The notes: generated by a model from the letters alone, not told the origin. A stretch of DNA of 12,496 bases from Spirochaetaceae bacterium (GCA_031256815.1 JAIRPU010000185.1:1-12496), one strand, 5' to 3'. Positions 1-7,361 are shown, counted from the stretch's first letter. Program-made: numbers and translations.

Positions 1-116
1 CTTTGCCGGCAAAGCATACCCACGCCTGCGAGGCAGCCTGCAAAAGCGCAAAGCGCTTTTGCAGGGCGCGGCATTATCGCCGGCCGCGGGCTGCGCAAAA
101 CGCGCAGGCCGCGATA
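1..116. repeat. G+C-rich cluster of palindromes and hairpins (REP-like intergenic element)
   Basis: The stretch is visibly richer in G+C than the genes beside it and is almost entirely self-complementary. Bases 1-14 are a perfect palindrome (CTTTGCCGGCAAAG). GCCT/AGGC pair at 24-27 and 31-34. A perfect 13-bp stem joins 37-49 to 53-65 with an AAA loop. A further stem joins 85-96 to 102-113 with one mismatch and the loop AAAAC. An outer TATCGC (75-80) can also pair with GCGATA (111-116). The layout resembles repetitive extragenic palindromes, but copy number cannot be judged from one window. It may continue beyond the left edge. It could also act as the terminator of an upstream gene, although none of its stems is followed by a U-run. 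Confidence 0.55.
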
Positions 117-143
117 CACTAGAATTTAACGCAGTTTTTTTGT

Positions 144-1979
144 ATGGTTGTTGATATGAGGGCTAAATACAATGTTTTCATAGTCTTTACCGTATTAACG
201 TTTACTTCATGCGCAACACGGGATACCGCCGAAAAACGCCTTACACCGCCAAAAACTGCAAATATGGTGCGGCTTGAAGAAATCGAAAAATACGCGCAAA
301 GCGAACCGTTAAAAGCAATTCACCTTATTGGCGTTTATAAGTCTGTATATAACGAAAAAAATGCCACTGTAGAAAACCAGGACGAAACAGATGCCCGGCT
401 TAATAAGCTATACGAAATCTCTAAAAACGCAATTTTGGAATTACAGATTAACGCAATAAACGAAAAGAAATGGGACGTAGCCGCTTCATTATCACGCTCA
501 CTTGCCGTACTTGGCGTGTTTGTAGAAAAGACAGGCCAGGAACCGGAAATATTAATTCAGGCGGCCAAAGACTACCTCTCTGACGGCAAAGAACTCCAGG
601 CGTTTCTTGCCGCTGTTCAATCTCATAATTTAAAACCGCTTTCACCGCAAGACGCGCTCGTTTTTCTTGAACATTCGGTTAAAGCCCATCAGCGGCGAAC
701 GGCGAATTTCTTTTTAACGGCAATAGACAAACAAGGCGGAATAACAGTGCCTTCGCCGCTTCGCGCTTTTGCGGAAGGTACGGATTCCACAAGCGAAATG
801 GTAAAAGGCGTCGCAACGGTACTTGTTGACCGTGGCATCCGTGTTGAACATGGAATGGGCAGCCCCGACCGCGTTTTAGGCTCGGCATTTTTTGTAGATT
901 CCGGCGGACTACTTATCACAAATTATCATGTTATATCAAGCGAAGTTGACCCCTCATATAAAGGTTATTCGCGGCTTTCAATTCGTACCGGCGATTCAAC
1001 AAGCCCCCGTGTCCCCGCAAAAGTAATTGGCTGGGATAAAACAATGGATTTAGCGTTAATAAAAGCCGAAATAACGCCCGAATATGTGTTTTCTGTCGTT
1101 GACCGCATTGTGCCCCAGGTTGGCGGAACAGTGCTTGCCATTGGTTCTCCCGGCGGACTTGAAAAAACAGTAACTTCCGGTATCGTTTCGGCGCGCGGCA
1201 GGCGTTTTTTGCAAATTGGAGATGTGATTCAGATTGACGCCGCTGTAAACCACGGTAATTCAGGCGGGCCTGTTATTGACACTCATGGGCGGCTTGTAGG
1301 CATTGTTTTTGCCGGCGTAGAACAGTTTGAAGGTCTAAATTTCGCCGTTCCCGCGGAACGGCTTGCCGCAGCGCTTCCTGCAATGTTAAAAGGCGGAAAG
1401 TCTATCCGTCCCTGGCTTGGACTTACCCTTGCGCAAACACGCGAAGGCGCGGAAATTATTTATGTTGCGCCGCTTACACCCGCCGCCGAGCAATCCGTTG
1501 CGGAAGGGGTTTTTATTGAATCATTAAACGGCGAAAAAATAACTGCTCCGCAAGGAGAGCTTATTGCCGCCCTGCAAGACCGTCTTTTTTCTGATGAACC
1601 GGGCGAACTTGTAGCGCTAAAAACAAGTGATGGTAAAAAATACATACTTCAAACAGCGCAGCGGCCTGTTACGCCTCTTGCCGAAGCCGCAAAAACCGAT
1701 TCACGCGAGCGCATAGCCGCGGCGCTTTTTGGACTTGTACTTTCTCCGGCAGGAGGCAGTTTTTGGACGCCGCAATACCTTATTAAACGTGTAGTACGCG
1801 GCTCTGTAGCCGATGAAGCAGGACTTTCGCCGCAGGACCCTGTACGTATTTTCAGCTTTAATTTACAGGAAAAAGAAGGATATGCCCTGCTCGGCATCGA
1901 TGTAAAAAAACGTTCTTCAGGTTATATGGAAACAACCATGCGTTTGCCGGCCGCTCTCGACTCTCCGGACACCTTATAA
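144..1979 (+). CDS. Trypsin-like (HtrA/DegP-type) serine protease, probable lipoprotein
   Basis: A chymotrypsin-fold serine protease expected outside the cytoplasmic membrane. The triad is clear: His262 in ITNYHVIS, Asp302 in MDLALIKA and Ser373 in GNSGGPV. The protease domain spans roughly residues 220-415. After it comes RPWLGLTL (422-429), where HtrA proteins begin a PDZ domain; residues about 425-505 and 525-600 look like one or two divergent PDZ-like modules. The N-terminus is a hydrophobic signal ending FTSC (Cys23), a loose spirochaete lipobox, so a lipid anchor is likely. Residues about 40-200 form a helix-rich region with no recognised domain. A second ATG at 156 gives a neater signal peptide (MRAKYNVF); neither start has a clear Shine-Dalgarno site. 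A TAGAAT at 120-125 could be a -10 box, without a good -35. The family role is protein quality control or processing; the substrate is unknown. Confidence 0.88.
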   Translation: MVVDMRAKYNVFIVFTVLTFTSCATRDTAEKRLTPPKTANMVRLEEIEKYAQSEPLKAIHLIGVYKSVYNEKNATVENQDETDARLNKLYEISKNAILELQINAINEKKWDVAASLSRSLAVLGVFVEKTGQEPEILIQAAKDYLSDGKELQAFLAAVQSHNLKPLSPQDALVFLEHSVKAHQRRTANFFLTAIDKQGGITVPSPLRAFAEGTDSTSEMVKGVATVLVDRGIRVEHGMGSPDRVLGSAFFVDSGGLLITNYHVISSEVDPSYKGYSRLSIRTGDSTSPRVPAKVIGWDKTMDLALIKAEITPEYVFSVVDRIVPQVGGTVLAIGSPGGLEKTVTSGIVSARGRRFLQIGDVIQIDAAVNHGNSGGPVIDTHGRLVGIVFAGVEQFEGLNFAVPAERLAAALPAMLKGGKSIRPWLGLTLAQTREGAEIIYVAPLTPAAEQSVAEGVFIESLNGEKITAPQGELIAALQDRLFSDEPGELVALKTSDGKKYILQTAQRPVTPLAEAAKTDSRERIAAALFGLVLSPAGGSFWTPQYLIKRVVRGSVADEAGLSPQDPVRIFSFNLQEKEGYALLGIDVKKRSSGYMETTMRLPAALDSPDTL

Positions 1980-2023
1980 TTTGTGCTGTATTTATGATTA
2001 AAACCTGTAACAAAAATGCAGGC

Positions 2024-2053
2024 TTGACTTTAGAATTGTTTTAAAACTATAGT
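2024..2053 (+). promoter_or_regulatory. Probable sigma70 promoter of the atpK operon
   Basis: TTGACT at 2024-2029 (5/6 to the -35 consensus) is followed after 18 bases by TATAGT at 2048-2053 (5/6 to the -10 consensus). Transcription would begin near 2060, leaving a leader of about 17 bases that holds AGGAG at 2063-2067, 9 bases before the atpK ATG. This suggests that atpK starts its own transcript rather than being read from the protease gene. Confidence 0.6.
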
Positions 2054-2076
2054 GTAGGATATAGGAGTAATTAATA

Positions 2077-2370
2077 ATGAAGCGGTTTTTTATGGGCATT
2101 TGTTGTTTGGTTCTTCCTGTTACGCTTTTTGCGCAAGAAGCAGGCGGTTCCAATGCCATTGGCAGTAACATAAAATATTTTGCCGCGGCGCTTGCCGTGG
2201 GTTTTAGCTGTATCGGAGGCGGAATTGCCGTAGGGCATATTGGTTCGGCAGCAATGGGCGCAATGAGCGAAAACGCCGAACTTTCCGGCAAGGCAATGCC
2301 GTTTGTCGGACTTGCGGAAGGCATCTGTCTTTGGGGGTTTTTGGTTGCGCTTTTAATACTAATTCTCTAG
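2077..2370 (+). CDS. atpK: V/A-type ATP synthase subunit K (proteolipid, c-ring)
   Basis: A 97-residue proteolipid that forms the ion-carrying rotor ring of a V/A-type ATPase. Residues about 33-55 and 74-97 are the two membrane helices. The glycine-rich first helix reads VGFSCIGGGIAVGHIGSAAM, and the polar loop MSENAELSGKAMP joins them. Glu81 in GLAEGICLWG sits where the family carries its essential ion-binding carboxylate. Ahead of the helices is a signal-peptide-like segment of about 20 residues (MKRFFMGICC... LFAQE), so the mature ring subunit may be about 77 residues. The Ser or Thr that follows the glutamate in many sodium-binding rings is absent here (Gly82), which leans toward protons but is weak evidence. 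AGGAG lies 9 bases before the ATG. The stop codon overlaps the start of the F subunit gene. Confidence 0.92.
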   Translation: MKRFFMGICCLVLPVTLFAQEAGGSNAIGSNIKYFAAALAVGFSCIGGGIAVGHIGSAAMGAMSENAELSGKAMPFVGLAEGICLWGFLVALLILIL

Positions 2371-2675
2371 TGGACTATTATTTTTTAGGCGAAAATGAAC
2401 TTGTAATGGCGTTCCGTTTTGTCGGTGTCCAGGGCAGAGAAGTTACCGGCGCAGACGATGCGGCAAGCGCTTTTTCCGAGATCACCTGTTCTCAAAGTTG
2501 TAAAATCCTTATTTTAAGCGAGAAAATCGCAGACTTGCTTGGAGATACGCTTGTTGAATGGCAGCTTTCGGGTAAATATCCGCTGATTGTAGAGGTTCCT
2601 CCGCTTGAAGGGCACATTGAAGGACGTAAGTCGCTTACAGATTTGATTCGGGAAGCGATAGGTATTCATGTTTAA
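2370..2675 (+). CDS. atpF: V/A-type ATP synthase subunit F
   Basis: Subunit F is a small soluble protein of the central rotor stalk. I place the start at GTG 2370, giving 101 residues beginning MDYYFLGENELVMAFRFVGV. This matches the family pattern of a short beta strand, G-(D/E) and then GFR-like residues (compare IGDxDTVxGFRLxG), and 101 residues is the usual length. Starting at the internal ATG (2406) would delete this first strand. The GTG shares its G with the atpK stop (TAGTG) and has no strong Shine-Dalgarno site, so translation is probably coupled to atpK. The C-terminal SLTDLIREAIGIHV also fits the family. The last 8 bases overlap the next gene. The symbol follows V/A-ATPase usage and is not the F-type b subunit. 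Confidence 0.85.
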   Translation: MDYYFLGENELVMAFRFVGVQGREVTGADDAASAFSEITCSQSCKILILSEKIADLLGDTLVEWQLSGKYPLIVEVPPLEGHIEGRKSLTDLIREAIGIHV

Positions 2676-3528
2676 AACTATTGGAATTGCAGGACTGGGG
2701 CTTATGGGCGGTTCTTTTGCCAAGGCGCTGGCGCTTTTACCTGCCGAATTACGGCCTAAACGTATTTTAGCTCTGGACACAAACGCAAAAATTCTTGAAA
2801 AGGCGCAGGATTCAGGCGAAATTGACGAAGGTTTTACGCCGGAAAACGCGGCAAATATGCTTTCTCAGTGTGATTTTGTAATTTTATGCCTTTATCCCAA
2901 AGCAAGTATTGAGTTTTTACGAAAAAGACGCGCCGATTTTAAATGCAATAGCATTGTAACAGATATTTCCGGTGTAAAATCGGCATTAATGCGGGCGCTT
3001 CCTTCAATTTTAAGAGATGACGTTGATTTTATATGCGGACATCCTATGGCGGGAAGCGAAAAAGAAGGGTTTTCTTATGCAGATGCTTCAATATTTAAAG
3101 GACGAAATTATATTTTAATGCCTCTTCCGTCCAATAAGCCGGAAAATTTAACTTTCTTTAAAGAGCTTGTGCTAAAACTGGGATTTGCGCGGATAACTGA
3201 AGCCACATTTCACGCGCACGACCACAAAGTAGCGTTTACCAGCCAGCTCTGCCATGTTATTGCCTCGGCACTGGTAGACAGCGCGGAGGACACCGAAATT
3301 ACCGCGTTTGGCGGCGGCAGTTATGAAGATTTAACCAGAATAGCAATGATAAACGCGCCGTTATGGACTGAACTTTTTTTGGCAAATAAATCTGAGCTTA
3401 TTGCCCATATTGACGCCTTTGAAGTTTCGCTTGATAAAATCAAATCATACATTCAAACTGAAGACAGCCGCTCGCTTAAAGCCGCGCTGCAATCCGTTAG
3501 GGAGAAACGAATCGCTATGGTATCTTAA
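2668..3528 (+). CDS. tyrA: Prephenate dehydrogenase (TyrA family)
   Basis: Catalyses NAD(P)-dependent oxidative decarboxylation of prephenate to 4-hydroxyphenylpyruvate in tyrosine synthesis, in the cytoplasm. The 286 residues show an N-terminal Rossmann fold with GLGLMGGS (10-17) and Asp38 at the end of the second strand, which usually favours NAD+. The family signature GHPMAGSE (124-131) carries His125, the expected catalytic histidine. HDHKVAFTSQLCH (184-196) in the C-terminal helical dimerisation domain matches the conserved HD-A-S-L-H pattern. There is no fused chorismate mutase or ACT domain. The ATG lies 8 bases inside the end of atpF, implying one transcript. An arogenate dehydrogenase cannot be excluded from sequence alone. 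Confidence 0.88.
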   Translation: MFKTIGIAGLGLMGGSFAKALALLPAELRPKRILALDTNAKILEKAQDSGEIDEGFTPENAANMLSQCDFVILCLYPKASIEFLRKRRADFKCNSIVTDISGVKSALMRALPSILRDDVDFICGHPMAGSEKEGFSYADASIFKGRNYILMPLPSNKPENLTFFKELVLKLGFARITEATFHAHDHKVAFTSQLCHVIASALVDSAEDTEITAFGGGSYEDLTRIAMINAPLWTELFLANKSELIAHIDAFEVSLDKIKSYIQTEDSRSLKAALQSVREKRIAMVS

Positions 3529-3591
3529 ACGTGATTAGGCTGCTGTATGGCGGCGCTTTAAGAACTGTATTTTTTAGGAGAAATTATAAGT

Positions 3592-4227
3592 ATGAATTTT
3601 ATTCGCAAACCTTTTCGTTATACTTACTCTAATGCCGCGCTTATTCTTATCTGTATAAATGTGCTTGTGTTTATAATGCAGTATATTTTTAATACTTATT
3701 ATATTTACAAACTTTTTGCCCTTAATCCTCTACAGGTTATTTACGGTAAAATGTTTTGGCAGTTTATAACTTATATGTTTGTTCATGGAAGTATTTCTCA
3801 TATTCTTTTTAATATGCTTGCCCTGTTTCTTTTTGGAACTGCGCTTGAACGTTATATTGGCAGCAAAGAATTTGTTCTTTACTATATGATAACAGGAATC
3901 TTTGCGGGTTTGATTTCATTTTGTATTTATGTGCTTAGCGGTACAAATCCGTTTTTAATGGGAGCCTCCGGCGCGCTTTTTGCCGTCCAGCTCGCTTATG
4001 CCGCTTATTTTCCAAACTCGTATATTTATTTTTGGGGAATTTTGCCATTGCGCGCGCCGGTAATGGTAATTGTTTTTACTGCAATAGAACTTTTTTCGGG
4101 CATATTTGGCGCAGTCGATGGAATTTCTCACACGACACATCTTTTTGGATTCCTTGCCGGCGTAATGTACTTTTTTATACGCTGGCAGCGCAATCCGTTT
4201 AAAATGATGTTTGGAAGAAGGTACTAA
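3592..4227 (+). CDS. Rhomboid family intramembrane serine protease
   Basis: A 211-residue polytopic membrane protein with about six helices, the basic bacterial rhomboid size. The catalytic dyad is Ser126 in GASGA and His183 in HTTHLFG. His70 and Asn74 in SHILFNM match the oxyanion-stabilising positions of GlpG-type rhomboids. The preceding WQFITYMFVHG is the usual start of that helix. Such proteases cut transmembrane substrates within the bilayer; the substrate here is unknown. AGGAGA at 3576-3581 lies 10 bases before the ATG. The gene is 63 bases after tyrA and I see no intrinsic terminator between them, so read-through is possible. The stop codon abuts the ATG of the HAD gene. Confidence 0.92.
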   Translation: MNFIRKPFRYTYSNAALILICINVLVFIMQYIFNTYYIYKLFALNPLQVIYGKMFWQFITYMFVHGSISHILFNMLALFLFGTALERYIGSKEFVLYYMITGIFAGLISFCIYVLSGTNPFLMGASGALFAVQLAYAAYFPNSYIYFWGILPLRAPVMVIVFTAIELFSGIFGAVDGISHTTHLFGFLAGVMYFFIRWQRNPFKMMFGRRY

Positions 4228-5067
4228 ATGAATTTTAATCCAAAAAAGATTTCCTTAATCGTTACCGACCTTGACGGAACCCTGCTTCTTCCAGATTCAA
4301 CTCTCGGAAAAAAAACAGTTTCTGTAATTAAAGCCTGTAAAAAACGTTCACTAAAAATAATGCTGGCAACCGGACGCAGCCTGCTTTCCGCAGAAGATTA
4401 CCGTAAAGAGCTTGAACTTGAAGGCCCAATGATTTATTACAACGGAGCGGAACTCGTGGATATGCCTTCCGGCCGCTGTTTGTCCTTAAATACACTGCCA
4501 AATGAAGTAGCGATTTTTTGCACTCAGCTTGCAAGAGAATATAATATTCATTTTCATGTTTATTGGACAGATAAAAAAAATGTAACAGAAGAAATTCTTT
4601 TTTCAGAAAGCCCCTCTGCGTCATCGGAAATTTATACGGATAGAACAGGCCTGCATTTTAATTATGGAGATCTTATAGACAAGCTCAACGCAGAAAATCA
4701 TCCCGACTGCATAAAAGGACTTTTTATTGCGCAGGAAACTTTGCTGGAGGAGCTGCGTTCAAAAATACTTTCACGTTTTGGCAGCGCAATTAATATTGTA
4801 AAATCGGCTTCTACTTTTTTGGAAGTGCTTAACAGCGGTGCCTCCAAGGGAGCGGCGCTGCAACAATCGCTTTCTTTTTTTAACATAAGCCGTGAAGCTG
4901 TTCTGGCCTTTGGAGATGAAGAAAACGATATTACAATGCTGCAAACAGCCGGTTATGCGGTTGCTCCTTCCAACGCTATTGAGCCTGTAAAAAAGACGGC
5001 GAATCATATTATCGGGCACCACGGCGAAGAGGCGCTTGCGGCATTTCTGGAAGAACACTTTCTTTAA
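4228..5067 (+). CDS. Cof-type HAD-superfamily hydrolase
   Basis: A 279-residue cytoplasmic phosphatase of the Cof/type IIB HAD group. Motif I is DLDGTLL with Asp14 as the nucleophile and Asp16 as the acid/base. Motif II is Thr48 in ATGR. Motif III is Lys207 in GASKG. Motif IV is GDEENDITML (229-238). The region between motifs II and III (about 80-190) is the large C2-type cap that sets substrate choice. Family members hydrolyse sugar phosphates, nucleotides or pyridoxal phosphate; the substrate cannot be assigned. The ATG directly follows the TAA of the rhomboid gene with no gap (TAAATG), so the two are co-transcribed and probably translationally coupled. It ends 18 bases from the convergent rpe gene. 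Confidence 0.9.
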   Translation: MNFNPKKISLIVTDLDGTLLLPDSTLGKKTVSVIKACKKRSLKIMLATGRSLLSAEDYRKELELEGPMIYYNGAELVDMPSGRCLSLNTLPNEVAIFCTQLAREYNIHFHVYWTDKKNVTEEILFSESPSASSEIYTDRTGLHFNYGDLIDKLNAENHPDCIKGLFIAQETLLEELRSKILSRFGSAINIVKSASTFLEVLNSGASKGAALQQSLSFFNISREAVLAFGDEENDITMLQTAGYAVAPSNAIEPVKKTANHIIGHHGEEALAAFLEEHFL

Positions 5068-5085
5068 TAAAATCGTTTGTTAAAT

Positions 5086-5742
5086 TTATTCCTGAACGCG
5101 CAATGTGCGGACAAATTCAGCTCTGTCTTTTGCGTTAAAAAAAGAAGAACCGGTTATAAGAACATCCGCGCCGGCATTTTTAATCAGCGCGGCGGTACTG
5201 GAATTTACCCCGCCATCCGCTGAAATTTTAAAATTAAGTCCGCGCGCGGCACGAAGCTCATCGAGTTGTTTAATTTTATCAACACACATTTCAATAAGTT
5301 CCTGGCCTCCAAATCCGGGATTTACCGTCATTACAAGCACAATATCAATGCACGAAAGCATTGGTTCCAGCATCGAAACAGGAGTTGAAGGCACTATGCT
5401 AATACCGGCTCCAACGCCGCGCGCTTTAATTTGCATAACAAGCCTGTGGCTGTGTAACGCCGCTTCCAGATGAAATGTAATATAATCCGCGCCTGCTTTT
5501 GCAAAACTGTCTATGTGCCGCCCCGGGTCTGCTGTCATAAGATGTACATCAAATGGCAGCTTTGAATGTGGCCTTAAATCCGCAGTCATTTTTGAACCAA
5601 AAGTAATGTCGGGCACAAAGTTGCCGTCCATAATATCAAGATGAACCCAATCCGCACCGGCAGCTTCCATTTCACGAAGCGCTTCTGCCGCAAACGAAAA
5701 ATCTCCGCTTAAAAGAGAAGGAGCGATTATTGTTTTTTTCAT
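5086..5742 (-). CDS. rpe: Ribulose-phosphate 3-epimerase
   Basis: Interconverts ribulose 5-phosphate and xylulose 5-phosphate in the pentose phosphate pathway. The protein is a 218-residue TIM barrel of normal length. IAPSLLSGDF (6-15) is the family start. Metal ligands are His34 and Asp36 in HLDIMDG, His67 in VHLM, and Asp176 in SADGGVN. NPGFGGQ (141-147) is the active-site loop and ITGSSFF (196-202) the phosphate-binding end. The start at 5742 is chosen because GGAGG lies at 5748-5752, five bases upstream. A longer reading frame to 5844 adds only low-complexity residues and runs into ftsQ. It is the last gene of the leftward nif3-ftsQ-rpe unit, 40 bases after ftsQ. Confidence 0.95.
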   Translation of the reverse strand: MKKTIIAPSLLSGDFSFAAEALREMEAAGADWVHLDIMDGNFVPDITFGSKMTADLRPHSKLPFDVHLMTADPGRHIDSFAKAGADYITFHLEAALHSHRLVMQIKARGVGAGISIVPSTPVSMLEPMLSCIDIVLVMTVNPGFGGQELIEMCVDKIKQLDELRAARGLNFKISADGGVNSSTAALIKNAGADVLITGSSFFNAKDRAEFVRTLRVQE

Positions 5743-5757
5743 TAAGACCTCCAGAAA

Positions 5758-5783
5758 ATTTTTTTGATTTTGATTTTGATTTT
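5758..5783. repeat. Short (GATTTT)3 repeat between ftsQ and rpe
   Basis: Three perfect GATTTT copies (5766-5783) sit next to a run of seven T (5759-5765) in the 40-base spacer between ftsQ and rpe. The tract is just upstream of the rpe Shine-Dalgarno site. With three copies it may be only compositional. Confidence 0.5.
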
Positions 5784-6598
5784 TATACTTCATCCCGAAG
5801 TTTATAAGATGCTGTTTCTGAACGAAAATCAATTTCGTCAACATTAATACGCCGCTCTTTTAATACATCAAGCAATAAAAGCGCATAACTAATTTTTTCA
5901 GCGCTAAGCTCGCTGCCAATACGAATCCTCACTTTTGTCTGCGCCGGATACAATGTTAAGTCAAAACTGTCGTTGTTTTTTTTGTTTATTTGCAATTCAG
6001 AAAGCGCGGCAAGCACTTCCGGTGAATTTTCAGAAAGTTTTTGAATATCAGCAAGCAGCGGAATAATAAATTCAGGAAGCCGCAGTCCCGTCCGCACATT
6101 ATCAAAAATAATTCCGGATATTATTGGTAAATTTCCGCGCGAAGCAAGCTCATCTTCATTGCCTATTTGAAATATAACCCCTTCTTTATCAAAGATTACC
6201 GGCACAATTCTTCCGCCAAGCGAAGCAAGCGCAAGCGCCGCCGGTGTCCGCGCATAAAGACGGATAATTACAGAATCTGGAAACTTTTTGCTTATATCAA
6301 CTCGTTCAACCTGAGGAATTGTTTTTAATGATTCAGCCGCTTTTCTAACGTTAAGCGAAAAATATGAAGTCCTTGCGTTTATTCCGGCGCGGTCAAGCAC
6401 CGTAATGCGGCTTAATGATTCTATGCCGCTTATTTCAACAGAAGCAAGCGGCATACAGGGGCCTATAACAAAAAGCCAGAGGAGTTCTCCCAACAACAGT
6501 AAAGAACAAACAATAAAAAGTTTTATCAGCGATTTTTCAAGACGCATAAATAAAATATAATGAATTAGCTTAAGTCTTTCAAAGACCGGTTGGTACAT
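5783..6598 (-). CDS. ftsQ: FtsQ/DivIB-like cell division protein (POTRA domain)
   Basis: A single-pass inner membrane protein with a periplasmic POTRA domain, the layout of the divisome protein FtsQ that links early and late division proteins. From the 6598 start the protein has 271 residues: a short basic cytoplasmic tail, a membrane helix at about 26-47 (KLFIVCSLLLLGELLWLFVI), then POTRA at about 52-120 with VEISG, SYFSLN, IPQVERVDISKKFPDSV and ARTPAALA, all close to the FtsQ pattern (lPxVexaxVxrxxPdtlxixvxErxPvA). The following DKEGVIF (137-143) also fits. The start is uncertain: ATG 6598 overlaps nif3 by 20 bases, ATG 6547 would start right before the helix, and neither has a Shine-Dalgarno site. 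No other division or peptidoglycan synthesis gene is adjacent. Confidence 0.82.
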   Translation of the reverse strand: MYQPVFERLKLIHYILFMRLEKSLIKLFIVCSLLLLGELLWLFVIGPCMPLASVEISGIESLSRITVLDRAGINARTSYFSLNVRKAAESLKTIPQVERVDISKKFPDSVIIRLYARTPAALALASLGGRIVPVIFDKEGVIFQIGNEDELASRGNLPIISGIIFDNVRTGLRLPEFIIPLLADIQKLSENSPEVLAALSELQINKKNNDSFDLTLYPAQTKVRIRIGSELSAEKISYALLLLDVLKERRINVDEIDFRSETASYKLRDEV

Positions 6599-7340
6599 CA
6601 ATAAAACAGGTTTCTATGCCAAGCTCCGATTTTGTTTTTTCTGCAAGCCGTAAAACGCCCCAAACCTCCGTCGCGTAGTGCCCGCCGCAAAGCATATTAA
6701 GGGAAGCTTCATAAGCAATATGATAAACAGAATGGGAACATTCCCCTGTAATATACATATCTGCGCCTTCATTAATGGCTTCCACTGCTTCCATTGCAGC
6801 GCCGCCTGAAATAATCGCGCAGCTTGTGTTTAATTTTTTTCCAAATGGCAAAAGCGCCGCAGCCGGCTGCCCGTTAAACGCGATTTTTTGAGCGGCGTCT
6901 TCCAGTGTAACAGGCGCGCTAAGCTCACCTTTAAATCCGATTTTACGGCCATGGTAATTTCCAAAAGCGCTAATGTTTACAACACCCAATTTTTCGGCAA
7001 GCACCGCGTTATTTCCAAGAGCCGGGTGAGCGTCCAGCGGAAGATGCGCCGCAAAAAGCGCAATATCATTATCCAAAAGGAACTTTATACGCCTGCGCAT
7101 CCCGTCTGTAATTCTTGCCGCGTTACCCCAAAAAAGTCCGTGATGCACAAAAAGCGCGTCCGCGCCGGAAGCCGCAGTGCGCGAAAATGTTTCGATGCTT
7201 GCGTCTACCGCAAAAGCAATTTTTTTTACTTCGCCGCCTGAGTTATCAACTTGCAGGCCGTTAAGCGAAGAGTCCGTTTTGGTCCAATCTTCAATATTTA
7301 AAAGAGAACAAAAATAATTATCAAGTTCTTTTGCCGTCAT
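6579..7340 (-). CDS. Nif3/YbgI-like dinuclear metal-centre protein
   Basis: A 253-residue cytoplasmic protein of the widespread Nif3 (DUF34) family, which binds two metal ions at the centre of a toroidal oligomer. The ligands match those of E. coli YbgI: His66 and His67 in FVHHGLFW, Asp103 in HLPLDAHP, and His221 and Glu225 in GGHYATE. SLNGLQVD (25-32) near the N-terminus and the length also fit. The reaction is not settled for the family; a GTP cyclohydrolase I type 2 label is common in databases but not supported by specific residues here. It is the first gene of the leftward unit and its end overlaps ftsQ if that gene starts at 6598. No clear Shine-Dalgarno site precedes the ATG. Confidence 0.92.
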   Translation of the reverse strand: MTAKELDNYFCSLLNIEDWTKTDSSLNGLQVDNSGGEVKKIAFAVDASIETFSRTAASGADALFVHHGLFWGNAARITDGMRRRIKFLLDNDIALFAAHLPLDAHPALGNNAVLAEKLGVVNISAFGNYHGRKIGFKGELSAPVTLEDAAQKIAFNGQPAAALLPFGKKLNTSCAIISGGAAMEAVEAINEGADMYITGECSHSVYHIAYEASLNMLCGGHYATEVWGVLRLAEKTKSELGIETCFIDVPTGL

Positions 7341-7361
7341 TTTCAGTTAAAATGTATCATA

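Noticed and set aside
2007..2030. Possible terminator after the protease gene (CCTG...CAGG)
   Set aside because: The stem is only 4-6 bp with a bulge and no T-run follows.
3532..3640. A short + frame starting at GTG 3532 between tyrA and the rhomboid gene
   Set aside because: About 34 codons, overlaps the rhomboid start in another frame, no Shine-Dalgarno site and no recognisable product.
4228..5067. Assigning the HAD protein a specific substrate or symbol
   Set aside because: The cap domain sets specificity and carries no motif I can tie to one substrate.
5743..5844. Upstream extension of rpe to 5844
   Set aside because: The extra 34 residues are a low-complexity NQ/K stretch translated from the spacer repeat and from ftsQ; GGAGG marks the start at 5742.
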